This document shows, one piece after another, positions 6,864 to 14,756 of a DNA stretch of 33,972 nucleotides. A program made the position numbers and the translations under genes. How positions within the stretch are numbered: position 1 is the first letter of the stretch; each line of letters starts with the position of its first letter. Source of the stretch: a virus; IMG/VR virus record IMGVR_UViG_3300009422_000806, positions 1-33,972 of that record. One strand, written 5' to 3'. A model generated the notes under the pieces. The model was not told the origin of the DNA. It ran no database searches and saw only the letters and a list, made by a program, of their open reading frames with translations.

Positions 6864-7949
6864 ATGGAAAATATAGCAGTTAGAACAGTAAGTCCAAACT
6901 CTGCAAAGAAGAGCATTGTTCGGGCTTTTAAAAAGAAGCGTCCTATCTTTATTTGGGGAGCACCAGGTATTGGTAAGTCAGACATTGTAAGTCAAATATC
7001 AACCGAAATTGATGCTTACATGATTGACATTCGTTTATCATTATGGGATCCTACAGATATTAAAGGTATTCCGTTTTATAATTCAACATCAAATACTATG
7101 GAGTGGGCGGCACCAGCTGAACTTCCATCAAAAGCATTTGCTAAAAAACATAAGTTCATTGTGTTATTCTTAGACGAAATGAACTCAGCGGCACCAGCAG
7201 TACAAGCGGCGGCTTATCAATTAATTCTTAACCGTAAGGTTGGTACTTATGAACTACCTGATAACGTTCTTATTGTAGCGGCTGGTAACAGAGATGCTGA
7301 CAAAGGCGTTACTTATAGAATGCCTGCTCCGTTAGCAAACAGATTTGTTCACTTAGAACTTAAAGTTGATTTTGACGACTGGTTCCAGTGGGCTGTTTTA
7401 AACAACATACATAACGATGTTGTTGGTTACTTAACATTTGCAAAGAAAGACTTATACGACTTTGATCCAAAAAGTCCAAGTCGTTCATTTGCTACACCGC
7501 GTTCTTGGTCATTTGTATCCGAACTACTAGAGGATGATGATGACGAGAATACCACTACTGATTTAGTTAGTGGTACAGTTGGCGAAGGACTTGCTGTAAA
7601 GTTCATGGCCCATCGTAAAATTGCTTCTAAGCTACCTAACCCAACAGATATTTTGAACGGTAAGGTTAAGACTTTAGACACACGAGAAATCAGTGCCATG
7701 TATTCCTTGACTGTGTCTTTATGCTACGAGCTTAAAGAAGCGAACGATAAAGGCAATAAGAAGTTTGACGATATGGTTAATAACTTCTTAAGGTTCTCAA
7801 TGGACAACTTTGATACTGAATTAGTAGTAATGGGTATCAAACTAGGCCTTACACAATATCAACTTCCAATCGATCCAGACGAAGTTGAATGTTTTGATGA
7901 GTTCCATGAAAAGTACGGTAAGTATATTACTGCCGCACAGGCAAGCTAA
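6864..7949 (+). CDS. MoxR-family AAA+ ATPase
   Basis: An AAA+ ATPase of the MoxR group. Walker A is GAPGIGKSD near residue 32-40, Walker B is VLFLDEMN, and PAPLANRFVHLEL gives the sensor/arginine-finger region. MoxR proteins act as chaperone-like ATPases that work with a VWA-domain partner, and such a partner follows directly at 8057. The reading frame also allows ATG at 6834 (ten residues longer), but that start has no ribosome-binding site, whereas ATG at 6864 is preceded by AGAGGA at seven bases, so 6864 is preferred. It has its own sigma70 promoter and is closed by a hairpin terminator, so it can be expressed independently of its neighbour. The client in a phage is unknown. Confidence 0.92.
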   Translation: MENIAVRTVSPNSAKKSIVRAFKKKRPIFIWGAPGIGKSDIVSQISTEIDAYMIDIRLSLWDPTDIKGIPFYNSTSNTMEWAAPAELPSKAFAKKHKFIVLFLDEMNSAAPAVQAAAYQLILNRKVGTYELPDNVLIVAAGNRDADKGVTYRMPAPLANRFVHLELKVDFDDWFQWAVLNNIHNDVVGYLTFAKKDLYDFDPKSPSRSFATPRSWSFVSELLEDDDDENTTTDLVSGTVGEGLAVKFMAHRKIASKLPNPTDILNGKVKTLDTREISAMYSLTVSLCYELKEANDKGNKKFDDMVNNFLRFSMDNFDTELVVMGIKLGLTQYQLPIDPDEVECFDEFHEKYGKYITAAQAS

Positions 7950-7958
7950 CTAGGTTAG

Positions 7959-7990
7959 GGGTAGAGTATTTTCGGTGCTCTACCCTTATT
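7959..7990 (+). terminator. Rho-independent-type terminator after moxR-like gene
   Basis: GGGTAGAG (7959-7966) pairs perfectly with CTCTACCC (7978-7985), loop of 11 bases, followed by the T-rich run TTATTCTTT. It lies 10 bases after the ATPase stop and just before the next promoter, as expected for a terminator separating two units. Confidence 0.85.
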
Positions 7991-7996
7991 CTTTGG

Positions 7997-8025
7997 TTGA
8001 CAAACGTATTAAATAGTAGTATACT
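7997..8025 (+). promoter_or_regulatory. Sigma70 promoter upstream of VWA gene
   Basis: TTGACA (7997-8002) and TATACT (8020-8025) with a 17-base spacer. ATTAAATA (8008-8015) in the spacer resembles a late box at almost the same place as in the folE promoter. Start of the gene is at 8057. Confidence 0.85.
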
Positions 8026-8056
8026 ATAAGAACAATAAGGGAAAGGGAACAGGCAC

Positions 8057-9328
8057 ATGACATCAGCAATTACTTTAGAACCGCAAACTACAGAAATAGA
8101 AATTACCCAAGAACTTCGTGAAGAAGTATTGGATAGGATTATTGTAGCAAGAGTTGGGTTACTACTACGTCATCCATTTTTTGGTAATATGGCAACACGT
8201 CTTATTATTAAAGAAGCAAGTGATTGGTGTCCTACTGCGGCAACAGATGGTCGTCATTTGTTTTATAGTGTTCCTTTCTTTGCTAAGATGTCTAACAAAG
8301 AGATTGAGTTCGTAATTGCACATGAAATTTTGCATTGTGTATTTGATCACATGACAAGACGTGAAGATAGAGATCCACAGATACATAATATTGCGGCAGA
8401 CTATATTGTAAACAATACACTAGTACGTGATCGTATTGGAGAAAAGCCTAAAGATATTAAAATATTCCAAGACTTTAAATACGAAAAATGGACCAGCGAA
8501 GCAGTATACGATGATATCTTTGAAAAGTATGATCAAGATGAATTAGATCAATTAGGTAAACTACTTGACGAACATATTGATTGGGATAAAGATAGTGATT
8601 CCGGTCAACCTAGTCCAAAGAGCGGAGGTGGTAAAGGTAATAATCCTAAGCCTTCATATTCAAAAGAAGAACTTAAAAAGATACGTGACGAGATTAAAGA
8701 GAACATGTTGTCAGCGGCACAGGCGGCTGGTGCAGGTAATGTTCCTGGTGAAGTTGAACGTATGATTAAAGAACTTACAGAGCCTAAGATGACTTGGCGT
8801 GAGTTACTACGTATGCAGATACAAACTACTATACGTAATGATTTTACATTTAGTCGTCCTTCACGTAAGGGTTGGCACATTGGTGCAATATTACCAGGTA
8901 TGAACTTCCAAGAAACTATTGATATTTGTATTGCTATAGATATGTCAGGTTCAATTGGTTCTGTACAAGGTAAAGACTTCCTAAGTGAAGTACAAGGTAT
9001 TATGTCAGAGTACCAAGACTACAATATTAAGATTTGGTGTTTTGATACTAAGGTATATAACGAACAAGACTTTAGTGCAGATCAAGCAAGTGATATAAAC
9101 GACTACCAGCTTATGGGTGGAGGTGGTACAGACTTTACTACTAACTGGGAGTACATGAAAGAAAATGATATTCTTCCTAAGAAGTTTATTATGTTTACAG
9201 ATGGTTATCCTTGGGATAGCTGGGGTGATGAAGATTATTGCGAAACAATTTTTGTTATTCACGGACACCACGATAAAAACTTGCAGGCACCTTTTGGGGT
9301 TACTGCACATTATGAAGAAGGAAATTAG
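8057..9328 (+). CDS. Metallopeptidase-like/VWA protein, partner of the MoxR ATPase (DUF2201 type)
   Basis: A 423-residue two-domain protein. Residues about 20-130 carry a zinc-peptidase-like HEILH motif (89-93) followed by a downstream His, as in the putative metallopeptidase N-domain of the DUF2201 family. A charged, glycine/proline-rich linker (about 175-200) leads to a helical region and then a C-terminal VWA-like domain with a MIDAS: D-M-S-G-S at 295-299, the Thr in GGGGTDF, and the Asp in FTDG. MoxR ATPases and VWA proteins of this type are regularly paired and thought to assemble or insert metal into client complexes. The gene has its own promoter after the ATPase terminator. The intact HExxH leaves real protease activity possible. 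Confidence 0.9.
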   Translation: MTSAITLEPQTTEIEITQELREEVLDRIIVARVGLLLRHPFFGNMATRLIIKEASDWCPTAATDGRHLFYSVPFFAKMSNKEIEFVIAHEILHCVFDHMTRREDRDPQIHNIAADYIVNNTLVRDRIGEKPKDIKIFQDFKYEKWTSEAVYDDIFEKYDQDELDQLGKLLDEHIDWDKDSDSGQPSPKSGGGKGNNPKPSYSKEELKKIRDEIKENMLSAAQAAGAGNVPGEVERMIKELTEPKMTWRELLRMQIQTTIRNDFTFSRPSRKGWHIGAILPGMNFQETIDICIAIDMSGSIGSVQGKDFLSEVQGIMSEYQDYNIKIWCFDTKVYNEQDFSADQASDINDYQLMGGGGTDFTTNWEYMKENDILPKKFIMFTDGYPWDSWGDEDYCETIFVIHGHHDKNLQAPFGVTAHYEEGN

Positions 9329-9618
9329 TGCTGAATAAAAACAAGACCCCTAATGCATTTGATTTTTTTGATATAAGAGAATCAAAAACTGCTCCTAAAC
9401 ACTACGAGTTCTGCAATATTGCACCTCGTTATAACATGGAAGATTCTATACGTAAATGGATCGCCCATAATTTAAAGGGCAGGTATTATATTGGTAGAAC
9501 ATTATCAATAGTAGAAAACGGTCCAACTGCATATACACCAACACTTAGAATTGGATTTGAACAACATCGAGAGCTTAGTTATTTCATGTTGGCGTGTCCA
9601 CATTTAAAATACAATTAA
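9328..9618 (+). CDS. Small phage protein of unknown function
   Basis: A 96-residue protein with an acidic-aromatic N-terminus (FDFFDIRES), a central RKWIAHNLKGRYYIGRTL segment and a TLRIGFEQHRELSYFMLACPHL C-terminus, suggesting a compact alpha/beta fold. GTG at 9328 is the start: it shares one base with the preceding TAG and has AAGGA at proper spacing. The frame contains no alternative start nearby that would keep the conserved-looking N-terminus. Not recognised with confidence; clustered with phage genes of unknown role. Confidence 0.75.
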   Translation: MLNKNKTPNAFDFFDIRESKTAPKHYEFCNIAPRYNMEDSIRKWIAHNLKGRYYIGRTLSIVENGPTAYTPTLRIGFEQHRELSYFMLACPHLKYN

Positions 9619-9669
9619 ATACAAAGAGTAAATAATACTAGCATATAACTGAAGTATGTTTGTTATGAT
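9614..9669 (+). promoter_or_regulatory. Possible late/sigma70 promoter region before 9688
   Basis: ATTAAATA (9614-9621) and AGTAAATA (9627-9634) each resemble the late box with two mismatches, and TG-T-TATGAT (9661-9669) resembles an extended -10. No good -35 is seen. The 69-base gap otherwise holds only the ribosome-binding site AAGGAG. Confidence 0.35.
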
Positions 9670-9687
9670 CAAAACAAGGAGAATATA

Positions 9688-10029
9688 ATGTCAGAAGATA
9701 CAACAAAGGTTGCATCAACACCAGTAGCAGGAAATGATGGCGCAAGCCAGGCTCCTATGCCGGGTGGTGCTCCAGCAACACAGGCCGGTGCAGAACTAAC
9801 TGTACAAGACCTAGGTGTTTTGAAAACTATTATCGAAGTTGCACAGAGTCGTGGAGCATTTAAAGCTACTGAACTCGAAGCAGTTGGAAAAACGTTTAAT
9901 AAATTAGACACGTTTCTAACAACGGTACAAAATCAACAAGTAGGCGAATCAGCTAACGCACCGGCACAACCGGCAAAAGCACCAGGTGAAGTATCTAGTG
10001 CAGACGCATCAGCTGTATTAGGCGCTTAA
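9688..10029 (+). CDS. Ala/Pro-rich conserved phage protein
   Basis: A 113-residue protein with disordered Ala/Gly/Pro-rich ends flanking a helical core (about residues 37-82: ELTVQDLGVLKTIIEVAQSRGAF then ELEAVGKTFNKLDTFL). The core pattern is one I know from small conserved proteins of T4-like cyanophages, often abundant and possibly virion-associated. AAGGAG gives an excellent ribosome-binding site, suggesting high expression. It precedes two other genes that are also conserved near structural genes in such phages. Exact role unknown. Confidence 0.78.
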   Translation: MSEDTTKVASTPVAGNDGASQAPMPGGAPATQAGAELTVQDLGVLKTIIEVAQSRGAFKATELEAVGKTFNKLDTFLTTVQNQQVGESANAPAQPAKAPGEVSSADASAVLGA

Positions 10030-10043
10030 CAGGAGAAAATAAA

Positions 10044-10643
10044 ATGGCTTTAAAGCACATTGGAAGACTAACTAAGACAGGACGTAAAGTTGCTGTCGCA
10101 TTTAGAACACTACCAGACGATCCAGAACATTGTTTAGTAGTACAAACAGAAAACTTATCAGATCAAGATCATGATACATTAATGAATCTAATTGAGAGTA
10201 ATGCAGGACAAACTGCTGAAGAACTAGCAGATGCAATGCAAAGGACTCAATTATCAGATGGTAGTACTATGTTACCAGCTTTTCACTCAAAAGGAAAGTT
10301 AACAAAAATACCAACTGCTGAGATTACAATGACACCTGATAATACTGCAACTATTATATTAAGTGAACTTAATAAAGTAATTGCTGACCAAAAAGGCGTT
10401 ACTATCTCTGATTTAGCAGTAGGCGGAAGCTCTGTTAAAGAAGTAGGTAGTGCAAGTGCTCCAACAACTCCAGCGGCACAAGCTGAAGCAGTTGCGGCAA
10501 AAGATGCACCGTTGACAGACGATGATCTTGCAAAGCAATATAGAGCTGATGCTGATCGACTATTTAAAGAAGCAACAGATCTACGTAAACAAGCGGACGA
10601 ACTGGCACCTGTTAAAAAGGCGACCGGCCGTGGCAAGTCGTAA
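10044..10643 (+). CDS. Conserved phage protein, possibly structural
   Basis: A 199-residue protein. The N-terminal two thirds (MALKHIGRLTKTGRKVAVAF, then DPEHCLVVQTENLSDQDHDTLMNLIES and AMQRTQLSDGSTMLPAFHSKGKL) form a folded domain I recognise as conserved in T4-like cyanophages. The last 60 residues are Ala-rich and then a charged helix (DDDLAKQYRADADRLFKEATDLRKQADEL) likely to form a coiled coil, ending in a basic tail. AGGAG precedes the ATG. Overlaps the next gene by 14 bases. Function not established; the coiled coil and context suggest a virion or assembly component. Confidence 0.8.
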   Translation: MALKHIGRLTKTGRKVAVAFRTLPDDPEHCLVVQTENLSDQDHDTLMNLIESNAGQTAEELADAMQRTQLSDGSTMLPAFHSKGKLTKIPTAEITMTPDNTATIILSELNKVIADQKGVTISDLAVGGSSVKEVGSASAPTTPAAQAEAVAAKDAPLTDDDLAKQYRADADRLFKEATDLRKQADELAPVKKATGRGKS

Positions 10644-10947
10644 GAAGAGGCTTCCACAAGACGTAATAGCTAAATGGCCTGAAGTATTTAAAGATATTGA
10701 TATCGATGCCATTCCGCTAGAATATGTAGAAAGCATTACTGTACACTTCCATAACGGTAAAAAATGGGAGATTCAGATACGAGATAAGTCTTTAGTAGAT
10801 CCTTTAAAAGAGGTCGAACGATCGCTTAACGAACTATTTGATACATACAGTACTGCTATCAAAAACGTTGATTTCCGGGTAGATTCAGAACGTGTTAAGA
10901 ATGACGTGCAGAAGCGTACTAAACAGTTTTTGAAGAAGCGGAAGTAA
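10630..10947 (+). CDS. Small basic conserved phage protein, GTG start
   Basis: A 105-residue protein (MASRKKRLPQDVI start, KRTKQFLKKRK end) with a DIDAIPLEYVESITVHFHNGKKWEI strand region and a C-terminal helix. I recognise this as a conserved hypothetical in T4-like cyanophages, always ending in the lysine-rich tail. The frame is open further upstream, but GTG at 10630 is the right start: it begins the conserved sequence, overlaps the preceding gene by 14 bases and has AAAGG upstream. Positive charge at both ends suggests nucleic-acid or acidic-protein binding. Confidence 0.83.
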   Translation: MASRKKRLPQDVIAKWPEVFKDIDIDAIPLEYVESITVHFHNGKKWEIQIRDKSLVDPLKEVERSLNELFDTYSTAIKNVDFRVDSERVKNDVQKRTKQFLKKRK

Positions 10948-10960
10948 ATTAGCTTAATGG

Positions 10961-10968
10961 CATAAATA
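10961..10968 (+). promoter_or_regulatory. T4-late-type promoter box before tail-fibre gene
   Basis: CATAAATA followed by CA matches seven of eight late-consensus positions. It lies 28 bases before the ATG at 10997, with AGGAG between, in a 49-base gap. Fits late expression of a virion protein. Confidence 0.72.
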
Positions 10969-10996
10969 CATACATAAGATACTAGGAGTGCTATAA

Positions 10997-12370
10997 ATGG
11001 CTTTAAGATTAAGACGAGGAACGAACGCCCAGAGGGGCCTTATAACTCCCTTAGATGGTGAGTTGATCTATACAACAGATACTAAAAAGCTGTATGTAGG
11101 TGATGGAACCACAGCAGGCGGATTAGCAGTTGATACAGCTGGTACGTTTCTTGGTGCTGACTTAGATCTAAATAATTATAATTTAAACGGTACAGGTAAT
11201 GTAAACATAGCAGGAAACATTACTGCTACTGGTAATATTACTACAGACGGCAATTTAACTATTGGCGGCAATATTACTATTGGTGATTCATCTGCTGATA
11301 CTATAAATTTATCAGCTAAAATTGAATCAGATATTATACCAGATGTTGATGGTGCTAGAAGTTTAGGTGCTCCAACACAAAGGTTTGCAGGCGCACACCT
11401 TAATACACTTACTGTAACTGATCAAATTGATGCACTTAGTATTAATGCTAACGTTATTGGTAATGACTCTACTGTATTATTAAATGTTGCTACCGGCGCT
11501 GTCCAAGTGTCAGGAGAGCTAACAGGTACAGTTAAAGCAAACGATGCTACAACTTTTTACAACCCAGCACTAAAATCAGTTAACGCAGGAACAGGTACAT
11601 TTACAGGTACTGTTATTGCTCCAATGTTCCAAGGTATACTTGACGGTGACATGACAGGCTCAGTATATGCTGACGATAGTACTGCACTAATTGACGGTGT
11701 TGGCGGAACTGTATTACTTGATAACGGTTCAATTTATGCCACGGGTGATACATTAAGAATTAGAAACGGACTTAATATTAAAGTAGGTGACGTTACTGAT
11801 TCAAATAGTACAGGCTTACAAATTACTACAGTAGACGGTAGTCCTCCAGTTGATCTAGTTACTCTAGGACAAAGTAGCTTTGGTGGTGTAAGTAAATTTA
11901 CATTCACTGCTAGACATGGTGATATACAAACTCCGGTACAGGGTACAGCAGGCGACTACTTAGGTGCGTTTAGTGCTCAGAGTTATGATGCGGCAACAGA
12001 TGCACAGGTTCCAGCAAGTGTTATTACTTTCCAAATTGATCCAAATACAACAGCGGCAAACGATACTGCCAAAGGTAAGATAATGCTTATCAATAACAAC
12101 GGTACAGGATCAGCACCAGACTTAGTTGCAACAAGTATTTCAGCAGATGGTAGTATGGCTATTGCTAATACTATTTCATATGTGCCTCTAGCTACATTAG
12201 ACGTTAATGGTTTTGCAAAATTAAAATCACTAGCCACAGAACCAACTACACCAACACTAGGTATGATTGCAGTTGCTGACAGAGCAACATGGGATCCAGT
12301 TAGTGTAGGCTCAGGTAACCCTTATCCTGTGTTCTATGACGGTGCGGCTTGGGTCAAGTTAATAGCTTAA
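10997..12370 (+). CDS. Tail-fibre / receptor-binding-type structural protein
   Basis: A 457-residue protein. Residues 1-45 (LRLRRGTNAQRG, DGELIYTTDTKKLYVGDGTTAGG) match the N-terminal domain of the major tropism determinant family, which anchors fibres. The middle consists of repeated short glycine/asparagine-rich beta strands (NITATGNITTDGNLTIGGNITIG and similar) typical of trimeric phage fibres. The region from about 300 (FTFTARHGDIQTPVQGTAGDYLGAF and following) is a module common near fibre tips, and the C-terminus (NPYPVFYDGAAWVKL) resembles other marine-phage fibre ends. It has its own late promoter. It directly precedes the modification-enzyme island and is a candidate client of it. Confidence 0.88.
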   Translation: MALRLRRGTNAQRGLITPLDGELIYTTDTKKLYVGDGTTAGGLAVDTAGTFLGADLDLNNYNLNGTGNVNIAGNITATGNITTDGNLTIGGNITIGDSSADTINLSAKIESDIIPDVDGARSLGAPTQRFAGAHLNTLTVTDQIDALSINANVIGNDSTVLLNVATGAVQVSGELTGTVKANDATTFYNPALKSVNAGTGTFTGTVIAPMFQGILDGDMTGSVYADDSTALIDGVGGTVLLDNGSIYATGDTLRIRNGLNIKVGDVTDSNSTGLQITTVDGSPPVDLVTLGQSSFGGVSKFTFTARHGDIQTPVQGTAGDYLGAFSAQSYDAATDAQVPASVITFQIDPNTTAANDTAKGKIMLINNNGTGSAPDLVATSISADGSMAIANTISYVPLATLDVNGFAKLKSLATEPTTPTLGMIAVADRATWDPVSVGSGNPYPVFYDGAAWVKLIA

Positions 12371-12414
12371 TTCACAACTAGAATCATAACAACAATTATC
12401 AAATAAGTAAGTAT

Positions 12415-13083
12415 ATGCTTACGCTATTCACATCTGGAAGTACAGACGAACCTAAGATTGTATCGCACAAATGGTCGTACATTAATCGTTGTGCCCAAAA
12501 AAGTGTTGCCGAAATTGGTCTAACTAAAGACGATATAGTACTTGATGTGTTTCCTGCAAACACTATAGCACACTACACTATAACCGCTCTGCCAGCTTAT
12601 ATAAGCGGCGCACAGTACGTTTGTACAGCATTTAATGCTCACACCTACCCTGAGCTTTTTAATAGCGTTAAACCGACGTTTATAGCGTTAATACCGCGTC
12701 ACTTAGAACTACTACAACACACAAAGGGATTTAAAGACTTAGATATGAGTTGTGTACGTTACATGGCTACAGGTTCAAATAAAGTAGAACAAAGTTTTAT
12801 TGATGCGTTTAAAGAACGTGGTGTACAAGTTGTAGCTAATTGGTATGGCATGACTGAATTTCCACCACCGGTAATGATTGGGTATGATAGTCCTAGTTTT
12901 GACTTTAATACTATTAACGCAATGGATACGCATGTAATGTTTAATCCGTTAACTGCTACTTCTAAGTTAGGCGAATGTATTATTAACGGTCGCTCTACAG
13001 GTGATATATTTGATATGGAAACTAAAACATTTTCACATAGAGTAAAGACAGCAAAAGGACGTACTTGGAAAAATGCGTTTTAG
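12415..13083 (+). CDS. Minimal AMP-binding (ANL superfamily) adenylation domain
   Basis: A 222-residue protein with the adenylation-core motifs in order: A3 phosphate loop TSGSTDEPK at residues 6-14, an A4-like stretch with His53, A5 WYGMTE near 142-147, and A6/A7 LGECIINGRSTGD near 188-200. Full ANL enzymes are 500-600 residues; here the region before A3 and the whole C-terminal subdomain with A8 and the catalytic A10 lysine are missing, and the protein ends 20 residues after A7. ANL enzymes activate carboxylates as acyl-AMP. This could be a reduced but functional enzyme, one needing a partner, or a repurposed binder. No internal stop or frameshift suggests decay. Overlaps the next gene by 11 bases. 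Weak ribosome-binding site. Confidence 0.85.
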   Translation: MLTLFTSGSTDEPKIVSHKWSYINRCAQKSVAEIGLTKDDIVLDVFPANTIAHYTITALPAYISGAQYVCTAFNAHTYPELFNSVKPTFIALIPRHLELLQHTKGFKDLDMSCVRYMATGSNKVEQSFIDAFKERGVQVVANWYGMTEFPPPVMIGYDSPSFDFNTINAMDTHVMFNPLTATSKLGECIINGRSTGDIFDMETKTFSHRVKTAKGRTWKNAF

Positions 13084-13603
13084 ATTACTAACCAAAGACG
13101 ACACACCTCTTGTTCAAGAATTTTGCAACTCACAACAGTACAGTAATAACACCTCACTTGAAAAAATGAAATGGAATAGCTGTCCGTTATGGACTGCGGC
13201 TCTAGTTGATAATAAAATTGTTAGTATTGCTGGTACACACGAACTTCCTGAAGTTAGTCCAGATGCATATAGATGTTTATTCCGCGGAGCTCAACTTCCT
13301 GGATTTACACTAGGCACAGGTAGAGATATTTTTAAAACAGGAATACAATTAAGCCAGTTATTAAATTTACAAATTAAATGGGCGTTAGAACAAAACCCTA
13401 AAGCTGAACTTTACATTAGTACTAATATAAATGACGATGGCGGCAAGAGTAAACGCATGAACGATATTATGATGCCACTGTTAGCAAAACGTGGTATATG
13501 GACTCTTGAAAAAGAGATAATGTTGTATAATGTTCCACAGAATTTGTGGCGTATTGATGTTAAGAAGTATACGGAAGTTCGCGAGCATTCGCTAAAGTTC
13601 TAA
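13073..13603 (+). CDS. GNAT-like acyltransferase (tentative)
   Basis: A 176-residue protein whose start (MRFRLLTKDDTPLVQEFCN) has the strand-helix form of GNAT N-acetyltransferases, followed by WTAALVDNKIVSIAGTHELP as the expected central hairpin. A clear acetyl-CoA loop (R/Q-x-x-G-x-G/A) is not obvious; GRDIFKTGIQLSQLL may take its place. I therefore call it GNAT-like only. It is translationally coupled to the adenylation protein, so it may use the acyl group that protein activates. Its 3' end overlaps the convergent halogenase gene by 44 bases. Confidence 0.55.
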   Translation: MRFRLLTKDDTPLVQEFCNSQQYSNNTSLEKMKWNSCPLWTAALVDNKIVSIAGTHELPEVSPDAYRCLFRGAQLPGFTLGTGRDIFKTGIQLSQLLNLQIKWALEQNPKAELYISTNINDDGGKSKRMNDIMMPLLAKRGIWTLEKEIMLYNVPQNLWRIDVKKYTEVREHSLKF

Positions 13604-14744
13604 AACTATATTTGCAAAATAACACTTGTTTTGTTGCAGGCAATTTAACATTGTTAACTTTATCAAAACTTTTCCAGTACTCTGTATGTTCTAATTTGCT
13701 AGTCTTATAATGCATTGATAAGAAGTCTGCTAAGTGTTCGTATAGTGCAGTCCATACTCGATTAAACTTTTTGCTTCCTTTAGGATCATCTAAAAGTTTT
13801 TCTAACATCATTACAGGTCCGTGTACTAAAAACAAACCTGTTGCTTCAAGAGGTTCTAAAAATCCGCAACTTAGTCCTAAACTTAATACATTCTTTTTCC
13901 AAGGTTCTGGATTATAACTGTTTTTAATAGGAACTACAAAAACTTTATCTTTTTTAATACCAGGTGTTTTTGCAATAAATTCTTTTTTAGCATCTTCAAC
14001 ATTAATCATCTTAGAATTAAATGCATATCCGTTACCTGTGCGTTCTTGTATGCTTACACGCCAACGCCAACCGTAGTCCATACTAAAAGTTTGTGTATAT
14101 GGTAATGGTTGTTCGCCTTCTAAATATGCTCCTGGTCCACATACTGCATAATCATTGATTAATGCTTTATGTTTTTTATATTCAACACCTAGTTTACCTC
14201 TAAGTAAACTTTTAAATCCTGTACAATCAATATATAGATCTGCTGTATAATATCCGTTTTCGCATTTTATACCTGTAATACCGTTATCATCAGTGTCAAC
14301 AGATACAACTGTATCGCTTATATGTTTAACACCGTTAGGAATAGCAGACTTGTCACGAATAACATTACCTAAGCGAGTTGCATCTAAGTGGTATGCCCAA
14401 CGCCATTCTTTATCAGGCTTAATATAATCCTTCATCCATTTTAACTGTTCGTCGTGTTCTGTTTCATCAAAACAAAAATGGTGATACCATGATTCGTTTT
14501 CACCATTCCAGTTATTGTGTTGAATTGTATATTTACGAACTGCTCCGCATCCTTCAAACAAATCTTGTTCAGTAACACCAATTTTATCTAAAAAAGTTGA
14601 AATACTAGGAATAGTACTTTCCCCTACTCCAACAATAGGAATATTAGGACTTTCTATTAATGTAACTGTGTGATCAGTTTTTGTCGCAAGATATGCGGCA
14701 GTCATCCAGCCTGCACTTCCACCACCTACAATACAAATTTTCAT
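13560..14744 (-). CDS. Flavin-dependent halogenase (tryptophan-halogenase family, VirX1-like)
   Basis: Uses FADH2, oxygen and halide to form HOX, which is channelled to an active-site lysine to halogenate a substrate. Seen here: FAD-binding GGGSAG at 7-12; C-G-A-V-R-K71 placed as the catalytic Lys79 of PrnA, eight residues before a Trp; G-W226-R-W228-R-V-S at the place of the family WxWxIP motif; and GFLEPLEATG (294-303) with the conserved Glu at 300. The change of I-P to V-S is unusual. At 394 residues it is shorter than PrnA (about 540). Cyanophage Syn10 encodes the iodinating halogenase VirX1, so a phage halogenase has precedent. A flavin reductase is not seen in the window. Last gene of the minus-strand block. 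Confidence 0.92.
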   Translation of the reverse strand: MKICIVGGGSAGWMTAAYLATKTDHTVTLIESPNIPIVGVGESTIPSISTFLDKIGVTEQDLFEGCGAVRKYTIQHNNWNGENESWYHHFCFDETEHDEQLKWMKDYIKPDKEWRWAYHLDATRLGNVIRDKSAIPNGVKHISDTVVSVDTDDNGITGIKCENGYYTADLYIDCTGFKSLLRGKLGVEYKKHKALINDYAVCGPGAYLEGEQPLPYTQTFSMDYGWRWRVSIQERTGNGYAFNSKMINVEDAKKEFIAKTPGIKKDKVFVVPIKNSYNPEPWKKNVLSLGLSCGFLEPLEATGLFLVHGPVMMLEKLLDDPKGSKKFNRVWTALYEHLADFLSMHYKTSKLEHTEYWKSFDKVNNVKLPATKQVLFCKYSFRTLANARELPYTS

Positions 14745-14756
14745 AGGCTAACCCTA

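Noticed and set aside
12371-12414. Terminator or promoter after the tail-fibre gene
   Set aside because: No hairpin and no late or sigma70 box could be seen in these 44 bases.
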